A stretch of DNA of 64,000 nt from Siphonodentalium dalli (GCA_032622095.1 CP136065.1:93193343-93257342); one strand, 5' to 3'. Counted from the first letter of the stretch, positions 1-12,057 are shown. Numbers and translations: made by a program. Notes: generated by a model from the sequence alone, not told the origin.

Positions 1-521
1 TTTTGTTTGGGACCCAAACATCCTGTTCAAAGTTGTATTTTGTATTTCTTCAATGCATTATATGGGACATATAATGCTTGAAGAAAGGTAGTTCAAGTAT
101 TTATCGACCTATTTCGATACCGCGAATATTATTAGGTGTATTTTGGAGTGCAAACCGCCATGTGGCTTTAAAATCAACTGTCATATATAGTTCACAGATA
201 GCAAAAAAATCTACTTGTCACTTTTAAAGGAACAGTGACCTGTCAGTGACAGGTGGACAGGTGTACATTTTGACCCTGAGGTAGCCAGTCTGCCTATAAC
301 AGGTACATTTAATTTTTATTTGGAATTGCTCTCGCAAACCATGATACAAACAGATTGAAAAACCAATAAATAAACAAAAGATAGAAAATTCCCCAAATTG
401 CTATACAATTCCTGTCGGATTTGGTTCAAATTTGACAAAAAATAACAAAATATGACCAATAAAATAAATTTTTGCCTCAAGTGTTTGCCAAAAGCCATTG
501 CTAATAAATAGAGCCTTTTAC
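1..521. other. Intronic DNA downstream of exon 15
   Basis: AT-rich sequence with no splice-bounded coding segment or recognisable repeat. A short direct repeat of 'cctgtcagtgacagg' type lies near 238-262. I see nothing else. Confidence 0.4.
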
Positions 522-760
522 CTGAAGTGTGGTGACATCACTCCTTCTCACAGACCGTCCATTATGAAAGATGATTTTGAGTACACTCTGTTGCAGCTTG
601 AGTCCAACGTATGATCCTGATGTCTTCCCTCTATTGTAAGCTATCAATCCGACCATTGACTCAGGATAAATAACTATGGTGAGACGAAACCAAACACTCT
701 TTTTCACAGGGTACTTGCCATAACTATTTCCCTCAAAGTGAGTGTATGTCAATATTCTAT
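522..760 (-). CDS. Exon 15 in window: second laminin-G-like domain, first half
   Basis: A 239-bp exon, phase 1 in and phase 0 out. It reads TYTHFEGNSYGKYPVKKSVW, then MVGLIAYNRGKTSGSYVGLK and SVLKIIFHNGR, the standard LamG strand order ('F-x-G-x-S-Y', 'G-L-I-A-Y-N-x-G', 'G-x-L-x-V-x-F-x-x-G'). Acceptor TTTTTACAG, donor GTAAAAGG. The domain is cut mid-fold, so at least one further exon lies beyond position 1. Confidence 0.82.
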
Positions 761-1447
761 CTGTAAAAATAGATAATAATAGCTAGAAATGTGCAGTGCA
801 AAAATCTGATATGGAAAAATGAACTTCGCATGATTACAGATTGTGCATAAGTCGTAATCAGCAGATGCTATTTGCAATATGTTTAACACATTGACTGTTA
901 TAAAATGAAGTTGGAATTTACCATAACAAATCACTAAGGTTACATTAAAATTGATTGAACATTTCACATGTATAGTGACAATCTTGGAGTAAATTCAGAT
1001 CTTCCAAACAAAAACTCAAAATTAAATGTTTTGAAATAATTTAACCGTCTGCAATACAGATTACATAGAGAACATTGACAACTAATAGCGAGTACGGTTA
1101 CCAGTAAATCAGTGAAATTCATCACGTTCACTTGCGTAATTTCAATGCAGCACATACAGCGATAGGGCTTTGAAACTGGTAGATGTAACCCATTGACCGG
1201 TAATCTTTCACTAAAGTTTTCTCACTCAAAAGTACTTTAATTCTATGAAATAGAAGTCAGCTCTATACATTAATCTATTTATTGCAAGATTTCATTGGCA
1301 AATCTCATTGATAAATCTGCCAGTTAAGCCATGTTTTATGTTCAAAGTATCAAAGCGGCTTCTAGCACTTAGAATATAACTATGGAACGCCAATTTGTTC
1401 ACTAACAACTGTCTTCACTCCAGTAATGACATTTCATGATTAAAGGT

Positions 1448-1730
1448 AATCAATCCGATTCGATGGTCCCCATATCATCAGATTCCAACAAAAATAATGC
1501 TAACCACAGTCAACTATAGTATACATTTGCCCAAAACCTGTTATTTATCAACATTTTGTTAAACGAAAAAGCCACTTGATTTTTCAATTTATTTTCATCC
1601 GCAATTTGGTCCAAGACCGTGTTCGCGTCGACTGTTTACTGGGCCTCTAAAAATGATCGGTGGTGAAAAATAAGACTTCATAAATCGATATCTGATCACT
1701 CTGAGCTTTTGATGTGTGGGTTCCTCTATT
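1448..1730 (+). repeat. Dispersed repeat, copy 1 (second copy at the window end)
   Basis: The segment shares long diverged blocks with 63733-64000: 'ccccatatcatca', 'aataatgctaaccac', 'attttgtt-aacgaa' and 'aaatcgatatctgatca', in the same order and spacing. No coding content is visible. It is an unclassified interspersed repeat. Confidence 0.6.
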
Positions 1731-2037
1731 CGAATTAAATATTTTTACCCCCCAAAGCTGAGGAAATAGTAATTTGCGAGCGTTTATTCGGATTATGCAT
1801 GAGAGTGAGTTGATGGTGCTATACGCAGTCTCGACCGATGGACGTGATTATAGAGGGTCTCCTCGCTGAGAGGGGGTGTCCAGCGTAAAATTCCCAACTA
1901 TACACCCCCTTGAGCCTTGCGTAATTCCAATTGTGCACCCCCGTTAGGAATTGATAATTCCCAACTGTCCTTCATGTGCCTGAATTGTTGTCTGTTCTAA
2001 ATAGATCAGTAGTCTTGTTACCAGAAGTCCTGTGGGT

Positions 2038-2066
2038 GGGGGGGGGGGGGGGGGGGGGGGGGGGGG
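2038..2066 (+). repeat. 29-bp poly-G homopolymer tract
   Basis: An uninterrupted run of guanines (poly-C on the coding strand of the host gene) lies in the intron between exons 14 and 15. Length at this tract is likely unstable and may be affected by sequencing error. Confidence 0.85.
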
Positions 2067-4714
2067 TCCACTGGGCCGACTAATACAAGAACATTTGTAG
2101 ATCTGAACTAGAAATTGCACAATCATAACATATAGTGGTCTAATGCCAGGTAAATTCATGCCCTGATTTGATTTTCTTCAATTAATTATCAGTTTTGATG
2201 GGCCACTTCATGGGGAGAGACCAGGATACACCGGGTCGACCATGGTTCGGTCCGGTGTGATAACGTTTAGAAATCTGAATATGAAAATTGATAATCCTAG
2301 CATCTATAGACTGTCCCCAAGCTTTTCGTTTGTTGGATATTTCAAACCTAAGGTTGGAAAATTTCCAACAGTTGGCCATTACAGTCCGAATTTGTTTACC
2401 AAAAGTAGGAAAATGTGCAAATGTTGGTCTAAAACAATAAACATTCCCCACTAATAAATTTTTGGGAAAATCAAACTGCCAGAATAATTTCAACCTAGTT
2501 TTGGTGTGAAATTTCCAACTGACGTGTTAGGTTAATATATATAAATTTTCTAACTGTTGGACAACAGTTGGGGTGAAACACCCCAACCCCCCCTCGCCAC
2601 ATCTCAATATCGACCCTTTGTACATGAGCATAAACATATCGTGAATGTATTACACTTTTGAATGCAACCGCTTAGTTATTTTATGTGGGTGGTGACTGAT
2701 TTCTCATTTTAATATAGATTAGATATTTACCATTTGAACGGACATGGCGCATTTGAACCTGAAGACTGTTCTATATTGTAGTGGTGGTAATATATAGGTC
2801 GACAATGACACGAAATATCAATATACATACCTTACACTCTGCACAATCTTACCATCGTCAGAGTGACTTTCAGATGGTTTTTTTTGTTTCGCATAGAAGT
2901 GAAGCAAACGCTCTTTATTCAAACCATATAATGAATAGTCTACCATTAAACACCCTTTATTGTTAACTAGTTTAACTTTTCTTACCTCTGGGTTTAGATC
3001 CAGATAAATATCCCAATTCTTGGGATAAATATCCCTTGCCCCAACCCTTCGATCTATTGAAAGATTCCAACCCATTTTCAATTAATATGACTAAATATTC
3101 CCCATCTAATATAAGGGGCAATATCGGTCTTATATCTGACTGAAAGTACATATAGCACATTCTTGGACCATGGGTTTAAAAACAACACACTTTACACCAA
3201 ATATTGGTTGGAAAATTTAATTAGCATAATTGTATATTTGAGTTATCATAACAAATGTTCTCAGTCTGAAAATTCCATCTGTTTTAGTCAAAACTCGAAT
3301 GGTCTGTGAAAATATTTATGAAATCCAATTTTTTAAACTGTTACCAAAATGAGTCAAAGAAAGACACCAACCCCTTCCCACTGTTGCCTCGTCCCTGCTG
3401 CATGCAAAATAACAATAACGGCAAGTACAATGTCGGCCAATATAGTGAATAAAAATTTCTCTATATCATAGAATTTATCATATAACAATTTTGTTGCGGT
3501 TGGCTCACCATACATTACCAGTCGATGTGTTTAATTCTATCGGTAAAACAGTTTGCGATTACAAAACGTGTACTGGTACGGGTAGCTACCAGTACCCGTA
3601 CCCATACCGGTTTGAAATCGCAAACTCGCTAATGAAGGGATTTATACAACTTAAAGTTGTGATGCAATTATGTTTTTAGGATAGAGATAAGATAATGGCA
3701 ACCATGTGCCTTTTAATTAGATTTAACCAATCAGGATTGTATGTTTTTAAAGGCCCACTTTATTTTCGAGTCACCGAATAATTTTGTTATAGTTACTTGA
3801 TATACGGTTTTAATAACAATCTGTGCCATAAAATATAATTAAAATACTATAATTCATCACCGTTTTCTGTGTCTCAGAAGGTGCCCATAGAGTAATAGAA
3901 AATAGCTGAAATCATAAAATAATTTCCCCTGTTATGGCTACCAGAATGCAACAGGATTCAGACTATAGTTTTATTTTCAATGAAAGGGGTATAACTGTAT
4001 ATCTAAATATAAAGAGTTATTCCCCTTCCATTGAAAAAATAGACTTTGTGCAGAAATTTGAGCATAGAAATGATGTCAGTAACTCAACAAAAACAACATT
4101 AATGGCAGAAAACAGCCATGTATATAGACAGAACACAACGCGCATCTTAATCAAGACTCTTTTATTGAATAAGTTGCGGATGGCCCAAGGATATATTTCG
4201 CAAGAGCGAAATATAACTTTGCACCGTCCGCAATGAGTCTGATAAAAGAATCGAGATTATGATGCAAGTCGTGTTATGTATTTATTCTAAACCATTCAGT
4301 CAGATAACTTCAATCCATGAATGTCACCTGCATTGTTACTATAGCTACCTTTATTGTGATTTAAACCAGTAATTATGGGGGGATCACCGGAAGCGGATGA
4401 TCGACGTAATGTACGTCATCTTTCTTGGCGACAACGTCAACAAGAATAGTTCCGGCTTGTATTCCACTAGAGGTATACACTTATATGTATTCAATGGCTG
4501 GGATTCCAGTGAATACATGTGCCTCGCGTCAATGGGTGTGAAATAAATTCCCATACTATATGCCAAAGAAAATTTGAGGTTGCAAAAACATAATTTAGAT
4601 TTAGTTTTGCCTCCTCCACTAGTATGCAAGGTATCAATGTGAACAGTCCAGTGGTAATAATTCAAATATGTCTGGTCCAACAAATAAATCTATCCTGAAT
4701 GTATCTGGTTTAGC
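2067..4714. other. Intron 14 body, no gene recognised
   Basis: AT-rich DNA with scattered weak inverted repeats: around 2330-2580 (ccaac/gttgg motifs), 3550-3630 (palindromic 'ggtagctacc' core flanked by 'gtttgcgatt'/'aatcgcaaac') and 4138-4267 (foldback about the core 'atttcgcaagagcgaaat'). These look like decayed foldback elements. Open frames here are short and without motifs. Confidence 0.4.
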
Positions 4715-4880
4715 TGGGAATTTTGTGCTCACAATTCATCCACAAATGTGTGTGTCCCGAAATACAACAGGTTGCTTGGCTTCGGCAATCCGCTACAGCA
4801 ACCCTTTGCTTTGGCCAAGTTTGCTTCAATAAATGGCTTGGAATTGGTGATTGCCGTAGCCAATTATGAGGAATGAATAC
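4715..4880. repeat. Foldback MITE, 'tactcagccc/ccgtagccaattatga' family, decayed
   Basis: Contains 'ttggcttcggcaatccg' and 'gattgccgtagccaattatgag', shared with the complete palindromic copy at 47998-48130 and the copy at 59204-59336. Noncoding. Confidence 0.55.
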
Positions 4881-4966
4881 AATCAGGTGTCATTCCATTC
4901 TATATAATCTAAGGTCACTTTAACTGTCAGAGGGAATATGTTTCATGAAAAAGTTAGATGCCTTAC

Positions 4967-5095
4967 CAGTCTCAGTATAGATAACACCTATAGCAGTCCT
5001 CGGCTTGCCATAGCCAACCCAATTCTCAATGTGTTCAAGGGTAAATTGCTTGAAGTTCACCATCAACTTACTCATCTCACCAAGGAATGCAGATT
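4967..5095 (-). CDS. Exon 14 in window: laminin-G-like domain, C-terminal segment
   Basis: A 129-bp, phase 1-1 exon. SAFLGEMSKLMVNFKQFTL corresponds to the last LamG strands ('F-x-G-x-x-x-x-L-x-V-N'), though the usual cysteine is absent. The remainder (GYGKPRTAIGVIYTETG) leads to the next module. Acceptor TTTATCTCAG, donor GTAAGGC. Confidence 0.78.
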
Positions 5096-5223
5096 CTGAG
5101 ATAAAGAGAACAGCTAGTTCGAATAAACATGATAATAGAATATGTTCACAATACATACACAATATGTTCCCAATAAATACAGAAAATGTTCACTATAATT
5201 ATAACTTATATAACTATGACTAA

Positions 5224-5530
5224 AACTGAAACAACCGAGGATGTTCCACCTCCAGTAAGGGACAGCGTCGTTGATTGGTCAGAGAGCCGCGCAACATATC
5301 CCATGCTTACATCTCAAGCCGTCAACATAATGGAAACCAAGGCAACCATTTCATCATCTCTCGCTGGCCTGCTTTTTTCATGACTTCATTTACGTTGAAC
5401 AATGTTATGGTGAGTGCGATAGGAGACTTTGACATTTTCTGCTCATTATTCTTCGCTTGGTTGAAAATAAACTCCAAGCCGTCAATGTCACACCATGTTA
5501 CCGTCAATCCACCACAATAATTTATAATGT
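5224..5530 (-). repeat. Dispersed repeat family E ('gtggtggattgacgg'), reverse copy
   Basis: Shares ordered blocks with 19515-19862, 44885-45000 and the split copy 51283-51302/54952-55310. The blocks include a 'ccaccacaat' end, 'ccgtcaatgtcacaccatgttacc', 'gttgaacaatgttatgg' and 'ggatgttccacctccagtaag' at the other end. Noncoding. Transposon type unknown because no terminal inverted repeats are evident. Confidence 0.6.
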
Positions 5531-5599
5531 GTATATGTACTATTCTCAAAATAGCATCCACAAATGACAATGGTGCATTCTGCAAGACTGGATATAGTG

Positions 5600-5705
5600 T
5601 ATCTGATATTTGCAGAACGAGGTCCCCAGAGGGTGAATTTAGTGATGCTATCCCACAGAGCGGGCTAGCATCACTAAAATCACCTTCCGAGAACCTCATT
5701 CTGCT
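5600..5705. repeat. Foldback MITE family B ('gaggttcccagagggtgaat')
   Basis: The arms 'gaggtccccagagggtgaat' and 'attttcaccttccgagaacctc' (imperfect) form a hairpin around 'agtgatgcta..tagcatcact'. The same hairpin recurs at 6292-6392, 22735-22810, 36228-36335, 36390-36490 and 57480-57600. Confidence 0.75.
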
Positions 5706-6291
5706 CAGGCCTCAACTGCTATGCGAGACCTAGGATCATATTAAAGTTGCCCGGTTGAAGTTGGTGATGTTCACCCATTAGCCACCTCGATTATGCATTT
5801 TATCTTCTGCAAGTTAGGAGATAAAGAAACTTCCCAGAAGGTAAAAAACATAACTAAAACAAAGTTAATTTGAGATTATATATACTAGTGATTTCATTTC
5901 GGTTTTGGTATGGTTTTTGTAGAAAAAACAGGTTTTAGTTTCAGTTAAGGTTTTACTCAATACGCTGATGAATATATGGATGGTATAATATATGGCATAA
6001 TAATTCCAGCCATTTTCCAGTGATTTCCATAGTCCATGTGGCATTATGTGCAGTATGTGCCATTATCGCCCATATGACACCAAAATGTTCCAAATTGAAA
6101 CTGCTATAGTGGTGACAAATAGCAGCTGACAAAAGTGTGTAATAGCTCGTCTTGGAAAAGCAACCAGAGGTGTCGGTTAATTGAAACCGTAAGAATAGGT
6201 TTTATAGAATATATCGGTTGCAGTTTTATTTTTAAATAAAACCGAAAGAAAACTGACAAACCGTAAAACCGCACATCACTAATATACACTT

Positions 6292-6392
6292 CCCCAGAAG
6301 ATGAGGTCCCGAGAGAGTGAATTTGGTGATGATAGCCCACTGTGCGGGATAGCGTAACTAAATTCACCTTCTGGGAACCTCAGACACACTAT
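6292..6392. repeat. Foldback MITE family B
   Basis: The arms 'gatgaggtcccgagagagtg' and 'caccttctgggaacctca' flank a diverged 'ggtgatgatagcccac' core. It is flanked by an 'actatatccagacttg' tail related to the 5590 copy. Noncoding. Confidence 0.65.
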
Positions 6393-6609
6393 ATCCAGAC
6401 TTGGCATTCTGTCTTCTCTAAGCTGCCTAATAATAGTGATTGCCTAATAATAGTGATGGTCTAATAATAGTGATGGTCTAATGAAAGTGTCAATGACACT
6501 GTAGCTCAACTTGGAAAGGGAATAATTTAATGTATTACAGTCAATGGAGTGATTAGGAATGTGGAAAGTTGACTGTCTAATACTAGTTTATAGACATGAA
6601 GAGAAAAGT

Positions 6610-9575
6610 AAAATCCAAGATGGCTGCTGGCGGCCATGTTTTCGGCCGAATGACCCCAAAATAATTGTATCCCATCTACATGTCATCGTTAACATCCATG
6701 ACAAATTTTATGACGATCAGACTAAAGGTACGACCTGTAGCCTATGCTAAAGAATTTAGTCATACAAAGAGTAAAATCCAAGATGGCTGCTAGCGGCCAT
6801 GTTTTTTGGCCGAATGACACCGAAATGACTCGTTCCCATCTACATGTCATTATTAACATCTATGACAAATTTTATGACGATCAGACTAAAGGTACGACCT
6901 GTAGCCCATGCTAAAGAATTTAGTCATACAAAGAGTAAAATCCAATATTAACAACCATGAAAAATTTCATGATGATCAGACGAACAGTACGACCTGTGGC
7001 CCATGCTAATGGAATAAATTTTGAAATCCAAGATGGCCACTGGCGGCCATGTTTTTTGTCCGAATGACCCCAAAATGACTCGTTCCCATTTACATTCCAA
7101 TTTCAACAGCCATGACAAATTTTATGATGATCAGACTAAATGTACGACCTGTAGCCCGTGCTAAAGGATTTAGTCATACAAAGAGTAAAATCAAAGATGG
7201 CTGCTGGCGGCCATGTTTTTCTGCCGAATGACCCCAAAATTACTCGTTCCCATTTACATTCCAATTTCAACAGCCATGACAAATTTTATGATGATCAGAC
7301 TAAAGGTACGACCTGTAGCCCGTGCTAAAGGATTTAGTCATACAAAGAGTAAAATCAAAGATGGCTGCTGGCGGCCATGTTTTTCTGCCGAATGACCCCA
7401 AAATGACTCGTTCCCATCTACATGTCATTATTAACATTCACGACAAATTTTATGATGATCAGACTAAAGGTACAACCTGTAGCCCGTGCTAAAGGATTTA
7501 GTCATACAAAGAGTAAAATCCAAGATGGCTGCTGGCGACCATGTTTTTTGGCCGAATGACCCCAAAATTACTCGTTCCCATCTACATGTCATTGTTAACA
7601 TCCAAGACAAATTTTATGATGATCAGACGAACAGTACGACCTGTGGCCCGTGCTAATGGATTAAATTTTGAAATCCAAGATGGCCACTGGCGGCCATGTT
7701 TATTGGCCGAATGACCCCAAAATGACTCGTTCCCATCTACATGTCATTGTTAACATCCATGACAAATTTTATGATGATCAGACGAACAGTACGACCTGTG
7801 GCCCGTGCTAATGGATTAAATTTTGAAATCCAAGATGGCCACTGGCGGCCATGTTTATTGGCCGAATGACCCCAAAATGACTCGTTCCCATTTACATTCC
7901 AATTTCAACAGCCATGACAAATTTTATGATGATCAGACTAAATGTACGACCTGTAGCCCGTGCTAAAGGATTTAGTCATACAAAGAGTAAAATCAAAGAT
8001 GGCTGCTGGCGGCCATGTTTTTCTGCCGAATGACCCCAAAATTACTCGTTCCCATTTACATTCCAATTTCAACAGCCATGACAAATTTTATGATGATCAG
8101 ACTAAAGGTACGACCTGTAGCCCGTGCTAAAGGATTTAGTCATACAAAGAGTAAAATCAAAGATGGCTGCTGGCGGCCATGTTTTTCTGCCGAATGACCC
8201 CAAAATGACTCGTTCCCATCTACATGTCATTATTAACATTCACGACAAATTTTATGATGATCAGACTAAAGATACAACCTGTAGCCCGTGCTAAAGGATT
8301 TAGTCATACAAAGAGTAAAATCCAAGATGGCTGCTGGCGACCATGTTTTTTGGCCGAATGACCCCAAAATTACTCGTTCCCATCTACATGTCATTGTTAA
8401 CATCCATGACAAATTTTATGATGATCAGACGAACAGTACGACCTGTGGCCCGTGCTAATGGATTAAATTTTGAAATCCAAGATGGCCACTGGCGGCCATG
8501 TTTATTGGCCGAATGACCCCAAAATGACTCGTTTCCATCTACATGTCATTATTAACATTCACGACAAATTTTATGATGATCAGACTAAAGGTACGGCCTG
8601 TAGCCCGTGCTAAAGGATTTAGTCATACAAAGAGTAAAATCCAAGATGGCTGCTGGCGGCCATGTTTTTCGGCCGATTGACCCCAAAATGACTCGTTCCC
8701 ATCTACACGTCATTATTAACATCCATGACAAATTTGATGATGATCAGACTAAAGGTACGACCTGTAGCCCGTGCTAAAGAATTTAGTCATACAAAGAGTA
8801 AAATCCAAGAAGGCTGCTGGCCGCCATGTTTTTTGGCCGAATGACCCCAAAATTACTCGTTCCCATCTACATGTCAATATTAACACCCATGACAAATTTC
8901 ATGATGATCAGACTAAAGGTACGACCTGTGGCCCGTGCTAATGGATTGAATTTTGAAATCCAAGATGGCCGCTGGCAGCCATGTTTTTTGTCGGAATGAC
9001 CCCAAAATGACTCGTTCCCATCTACATTCCAATTTCAACAGCCATGACAAATTTTATGATGATCGGACTAAAGGTACGACCTGTAGCCCGTGCTAAAGGA
9101 TTTAGTCATACAAAGAGTGAAATCAAAGATGCCTGCTGGCGGCCATGTTTTTTGGCCGAATGACCCCAAAATGACTCGTTCCCATCTACATGTCATTATT
9201 AACATTCTTGACAAATTTTATGATGATCAGACTAAAAGTACGACCTGCAGCCCGTGCTAAAGAATTTAGTCATACAAAGAGTAAAATCCAAGATGGCTGC
9301 TGGCGGCCATGTTTTTGGGCCGAATGACCCCAAAATTACTCGTTCCCATCTACATGTCAATATTAACATCCATGACAAATTTCATGACGATCAGACAAAC
9401 AGTACGCCCTGTAGCCCGTGCTAATGGATTGAATTTTGAAATGCAAGATGGCCACTGGCGGCCATGTTTTTTTACCGAATGACCCCAAAATTAATCATTC
9501 TGGTCTAAATGTTGATGTCAACAGCTATGACAAATTTCATAATGATCCGACCAAAGGTACGACCTGTAGACTGCA
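6610..9575 (+). repeat. Tandem array, about 160-bp unit, about 18 copies
   Basis: Each unit carries 'aagatggctgctggcggcca', 'cgaatgaccccaaaatgact', 'cgttcccatctacatgtca' and 'gatgatcagactaaaggtac'. Spacing between successive 'gcggccatg' motifs is 156-165 bp. A partial unit lies near 6945. Short open frames of 60 residues here (for example 7213-7395 and 8015-8197, encoding the same peptide) are by-products of the repeat, not genes. Confidence 0.9.
7020..8547 (+). repeat. Higher-order duplication within the 160-bp array (802-bp offset)
   Basis: The block 7020-7745 recurs at 7822-8547 with near identity, including variant-specific features (runs of 'catttacattccaatttcaacagcc' units followed by 'attattaacattcacgac' and 'gctggcgaccatg' units in the same order). 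The five-unit period indicates unequal exchange within the array. Confidence 0.75.
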
Positions 9576-9712
9576 TTGTTGACGCCTTACGTACACACGT
9601 ACACACGTACACACGGACGACGGACGACAAAGCCATGGCAATAGCTCAAACTTTACAAAGTAAAGTTGAGCTAATAATAGTAATGGTCTAATAATAGTAA
9701 TGGTCTAATAAT

Positions 9713-10808
9713 TAGTGCTGGGCGGTTTCCCGATTAATCGTCAATACCCGGTTAATATTTCAATATCGTCAGTAATATCGTCTAAACTAAAATAATCGTA
9801 ATATCGTCGGCAATTAGAGGGTGCCAGACCATCATAAGCGTATACAAACAAATAGTTTAACTCAAGCCTAAATTGAGTTATTTAAGTTTTAAATTCCAAC
9901 TAAATCCCCGTGTCCTGACTTTTTCAATATTCAATATAAATCATAGTAAACAACGTTTAGGACGACTAACAAAATTAGGGGGATATGAAAACCCTGAATA
10001 CGTCCCCCTTTCGCTCACAATATTACACAAACGCTCCGACTTCCCTGCGTACTTTTTATTACAAGAGAATTCACCAAATGAATTGACGACTGATCAGGTG
10101 ATAGATCAATTTGAATGTCAGTTTTGCCATGCCTCTTCCTTCAGTACAATGATGCACATGCACCGTCAATCAAAATAGTAAATGAGCGAAGATACCGCCC
10201 CCTTCTCGTCTGGAAGAAACCACTCACGGCGATTGGTTAAAAGTTAAAACCAATATTATAGAATTAGGGCTTCAAACCCGCCCAAAATACATGGTGTCCT
10301 TGCTTGGCCGAATTCCAAAAGTTATGTACTACGTGTGTGTGGATTTCGCTAAAATTTGTCTTGACGGTAAACCATATTCCATTTGTCAAGCGACGCAAGT
10401 GTCATCGGGAACAACATATGTATTTCCTCAACATAGTTGAATATACCGAGTTAGAAAAGGATACTGTATAGTATAGAACACTTTTAGTTTTGGCATAGAC
10501 TAGATAATGGTTTTATTAATTATCGGTATATACCAGAATTTTGTCAAGTCACCGGAAAGAAATTGTCCGAATAGCGGAATTTAACCGGTGAATTTACTTT
10601 TCATTCCGAATATCGATCGAGCATGAGGTTGTCACTGGTTGAAATGTTGTGTATGTTATTATTGACGTCAACTTGTCAAAATTAATGACAATGATGTGAT
10701 TCTAGCGAACAGTGAGAAACTGTTTATGTTACTAGTATCTGATGTTTTAAAAAAACGCGATTATATCGTTAACCGCGGTTTTATTTTCGTTAATATCGTC
10801 CAGCCCTA
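9713..10808. mobile_element. Nonautonomous hAT-like element
   Basis: The left end TAGTGCTGGGCGG and the right end (reverse complement) TAGGGCTGGACG form imperfect terminal inverted repeats. They are flanked by an identical 8-bp target duplication CTAATAAT (9705-9712 and 10809-10816). Subterminal 'taatcg/atatcg' repeats are typical of such elements. The target sits in an 'ctaataatagtgatgg' simple repeat, so the TSD is less decisive than usual. Interior open frames (for example 9873-10178) show no transposase motif. Confidence 0.65.
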
Positions 10809-10816
10809 CTAATAAT

Positions 10817-11187
10817 AGTGATGGTCTAATAATAGTGATGGCCTAATAATAGTGATGGGCGGGATTTTTGGCTAAAGTTACTCAGGCCTTAAGATTCGAT
10901 GAGAATCACCGAATCGATTATCGTAATGATTCTCGCGAAACTTTTCCATCTTCAGTGCCTTATGACTAACTTGATTCGACATATGATTCTTGCAAAATTA
11001 AATGAATTTTGTGCCCAGGTTACTAATAGTGATAGCAATTTAAATCTGTGTCTCTTGCCAAATAATAGTGATCCTGGGAAATTTTCTCCAAAATGGCAAC
11101 AAGCCATATTTCCGACTCAATTCTGAAAAATTACCCATAATTCTGCTGTGGTTAAGGAGTCGATTATTTAGGGCATTACTGTATGAT
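10817..11187. repeat. Simple 'aataatagtgatggtct' repeats and half of foldback family C
   Basis: The stretch 10811-10855 contains tandem 'taatagtgatggtctaa' units, also present at 6425-6485 and 9670-9712. From about 11060 to 11187 lies the right half of foldback family C, ending 'ggagtcgattatttagggca' before 'ttactgta', as in the full copy 19195-19397. Confidence 0.6.
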
Positions 11188-11203
11188 GGGTTAATCAGCT
11201 TAC

Positions 11204-11366
11204 CACTATTGAGGTCCTTGTCCATTCCTACAACCATCTGAGCGTCAAAATCAATCAGTGGCTTTGGAATCTTTGAGAACTTGAAATTTACGCTTACTTC
11301 CTCATCTAAAGACAGATATCCATTGTGACCTGATATGATCAGTAGAACAGTATGCCACGCATTCAG
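11204..11366 (-). CDS. Exon 13 in window: laminin-G-like domain, second half
   Basis: A 163-bp exon, phase 0 in and phase 1 out, with acceptor TTTTTTAG and donor GTAAGCTG. LNAWHTVLLIISGHNGYLSL is the typical LamG central strand pair (W-H-x-V ... G-x-L-x-L-D). QMVVGMDKDLNSG is the 'lyvGg' strand before the terminal segment. It joins in frame with the exon at 15861 and continues into the exon at 4967. Confidence 0.8.
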
Positions 11367-11386
11367 CTAAAAAATTAAATGAAAGG

Positions 11387-11790
11387 GTCAGTTACACTCT
11401 ATCTCAACTTGGAAAGGGGGGGGGAGTAATTTCATGTGTTACAGTCAATGGAGCAATTAGGAATACGAAAAGTTGAAATGACTAACTAATACCAGATGTC
11501 AACATGAAGTGATATATATAGTAAAATCTAATATGGCCATAGGCTTTCTAATAAAATTTAAAAAAATGTGATAGGTCCCATATGATCATCACCCCGAAGA
11601 TCAGTATGAAGTTTGGTGACAATCAGATGAAGGATATGGTCTGTATGTCATGTCAAAGGATTTGGTCATGCTAAGATTAAAATCCAAGATCACTGCCAGC
11701 GGCCATGTTTTTCATTGAAAATTGTTCAAATTTGATAGATCCCATCTAGATGTTTTAAACATACCTGTATATTTTCAAAACAATTATGCA
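11387..11790 (+). mobile_element. Pearl/Helentron-like element, short copy without array
   Basis: Starts 'tctcaacttggaaaggg' and shares 'acagtcaatggagcaattag' with the copies at 6488 and 25455. It contains only one or two diverged core units ('gccagcggccatgtttttca') and no clear 3' hairpin, so it is truncated. Confidence 0.55.
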
Positions 11791-11905
11791 ATGGGTGATT
11801 CTACCCAAAACCCAAAATAGTGAAAAATGACAAAATTTCAAACAGGCTGAATAATTGTGGCACTTGATGCTTTCAAAAGTACAGATTTTCAAAATGGTAT
11901 ATAGA

Positions 11906-12057
11906 TAGAACGACACATGTGTGTGAACTGGTTAACGTTATTGCACGAGTATGTTGTGACGCGATGGTAAAACGAGAACCAGAGGTTCGAGTTTTACCTC
12001 GCGTCATGACAAACGAGTGCAATAACGTTAACATGTTCACACAACTGTGTTGTTCTA
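11906..12057. repeat. 152-bp palindrome (foldback element)
   Basis: The arms 'tagaacgacaca..gtgtgaac', 'gttaacgttattgcac' and 'gtgcaataacgttaac', 'gttcacac..gttgttcta' are symmetric about 'gagaaccagaggttcgag'. It could form a long hairpin. Noncoding. The palindrome makes the minus-strand frame here meaningless. Confidence 0.75.

Larger units (their letters stand above)
6488..9680 (+). mobile_element. Pearl/Helentron-like element with expanded 160-bp core
   Basis: The 5' end is 'agtgtcaatgacactgtagc' followed by 'tcaacttggaaaggg', shared with the copies at 11387, 20245 and 25455. The core is an 18-unit tandem array. The 3' end has a simple-sequence tract ('gtacacacgtacacacgga', 9590-9630), then the hairpin 'tagctcaaactttac...gtaaagttgagcta'. 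The 5' motif 'tagctcaactt' is repeated in the 3' hairpin. This order (5' conserved end, about 160-bp tandem core, microsatellite, 3' palindrome) is that of pearl/HINE nonautonomous Helitron-type elements of bivalves. No Rep/helicase ORF is present. Class assignment is inference. Confidence 0.6.

Noticed and set aside
7213-8197. Identical 60-residue open frames at 7213-7395 and 8015-8197
   Set aside because: They are the same frame read through two copies of the 802-bp higher-order repeat; no start context, no motif, and they change with every unit.
6488-9680. CRISPR-like array interpretation of the regular repeats
   Set aside because: Animal DNA, units of 160 bp without short repeat/spacer alternation, and variation spread through the unit.
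9873-10178. 101-residue frame as a hAT transposase
   Set aside because: No RNase-H-like or zinc-finger motif; too short and lies within a 1.1-kb nonautonomous element.
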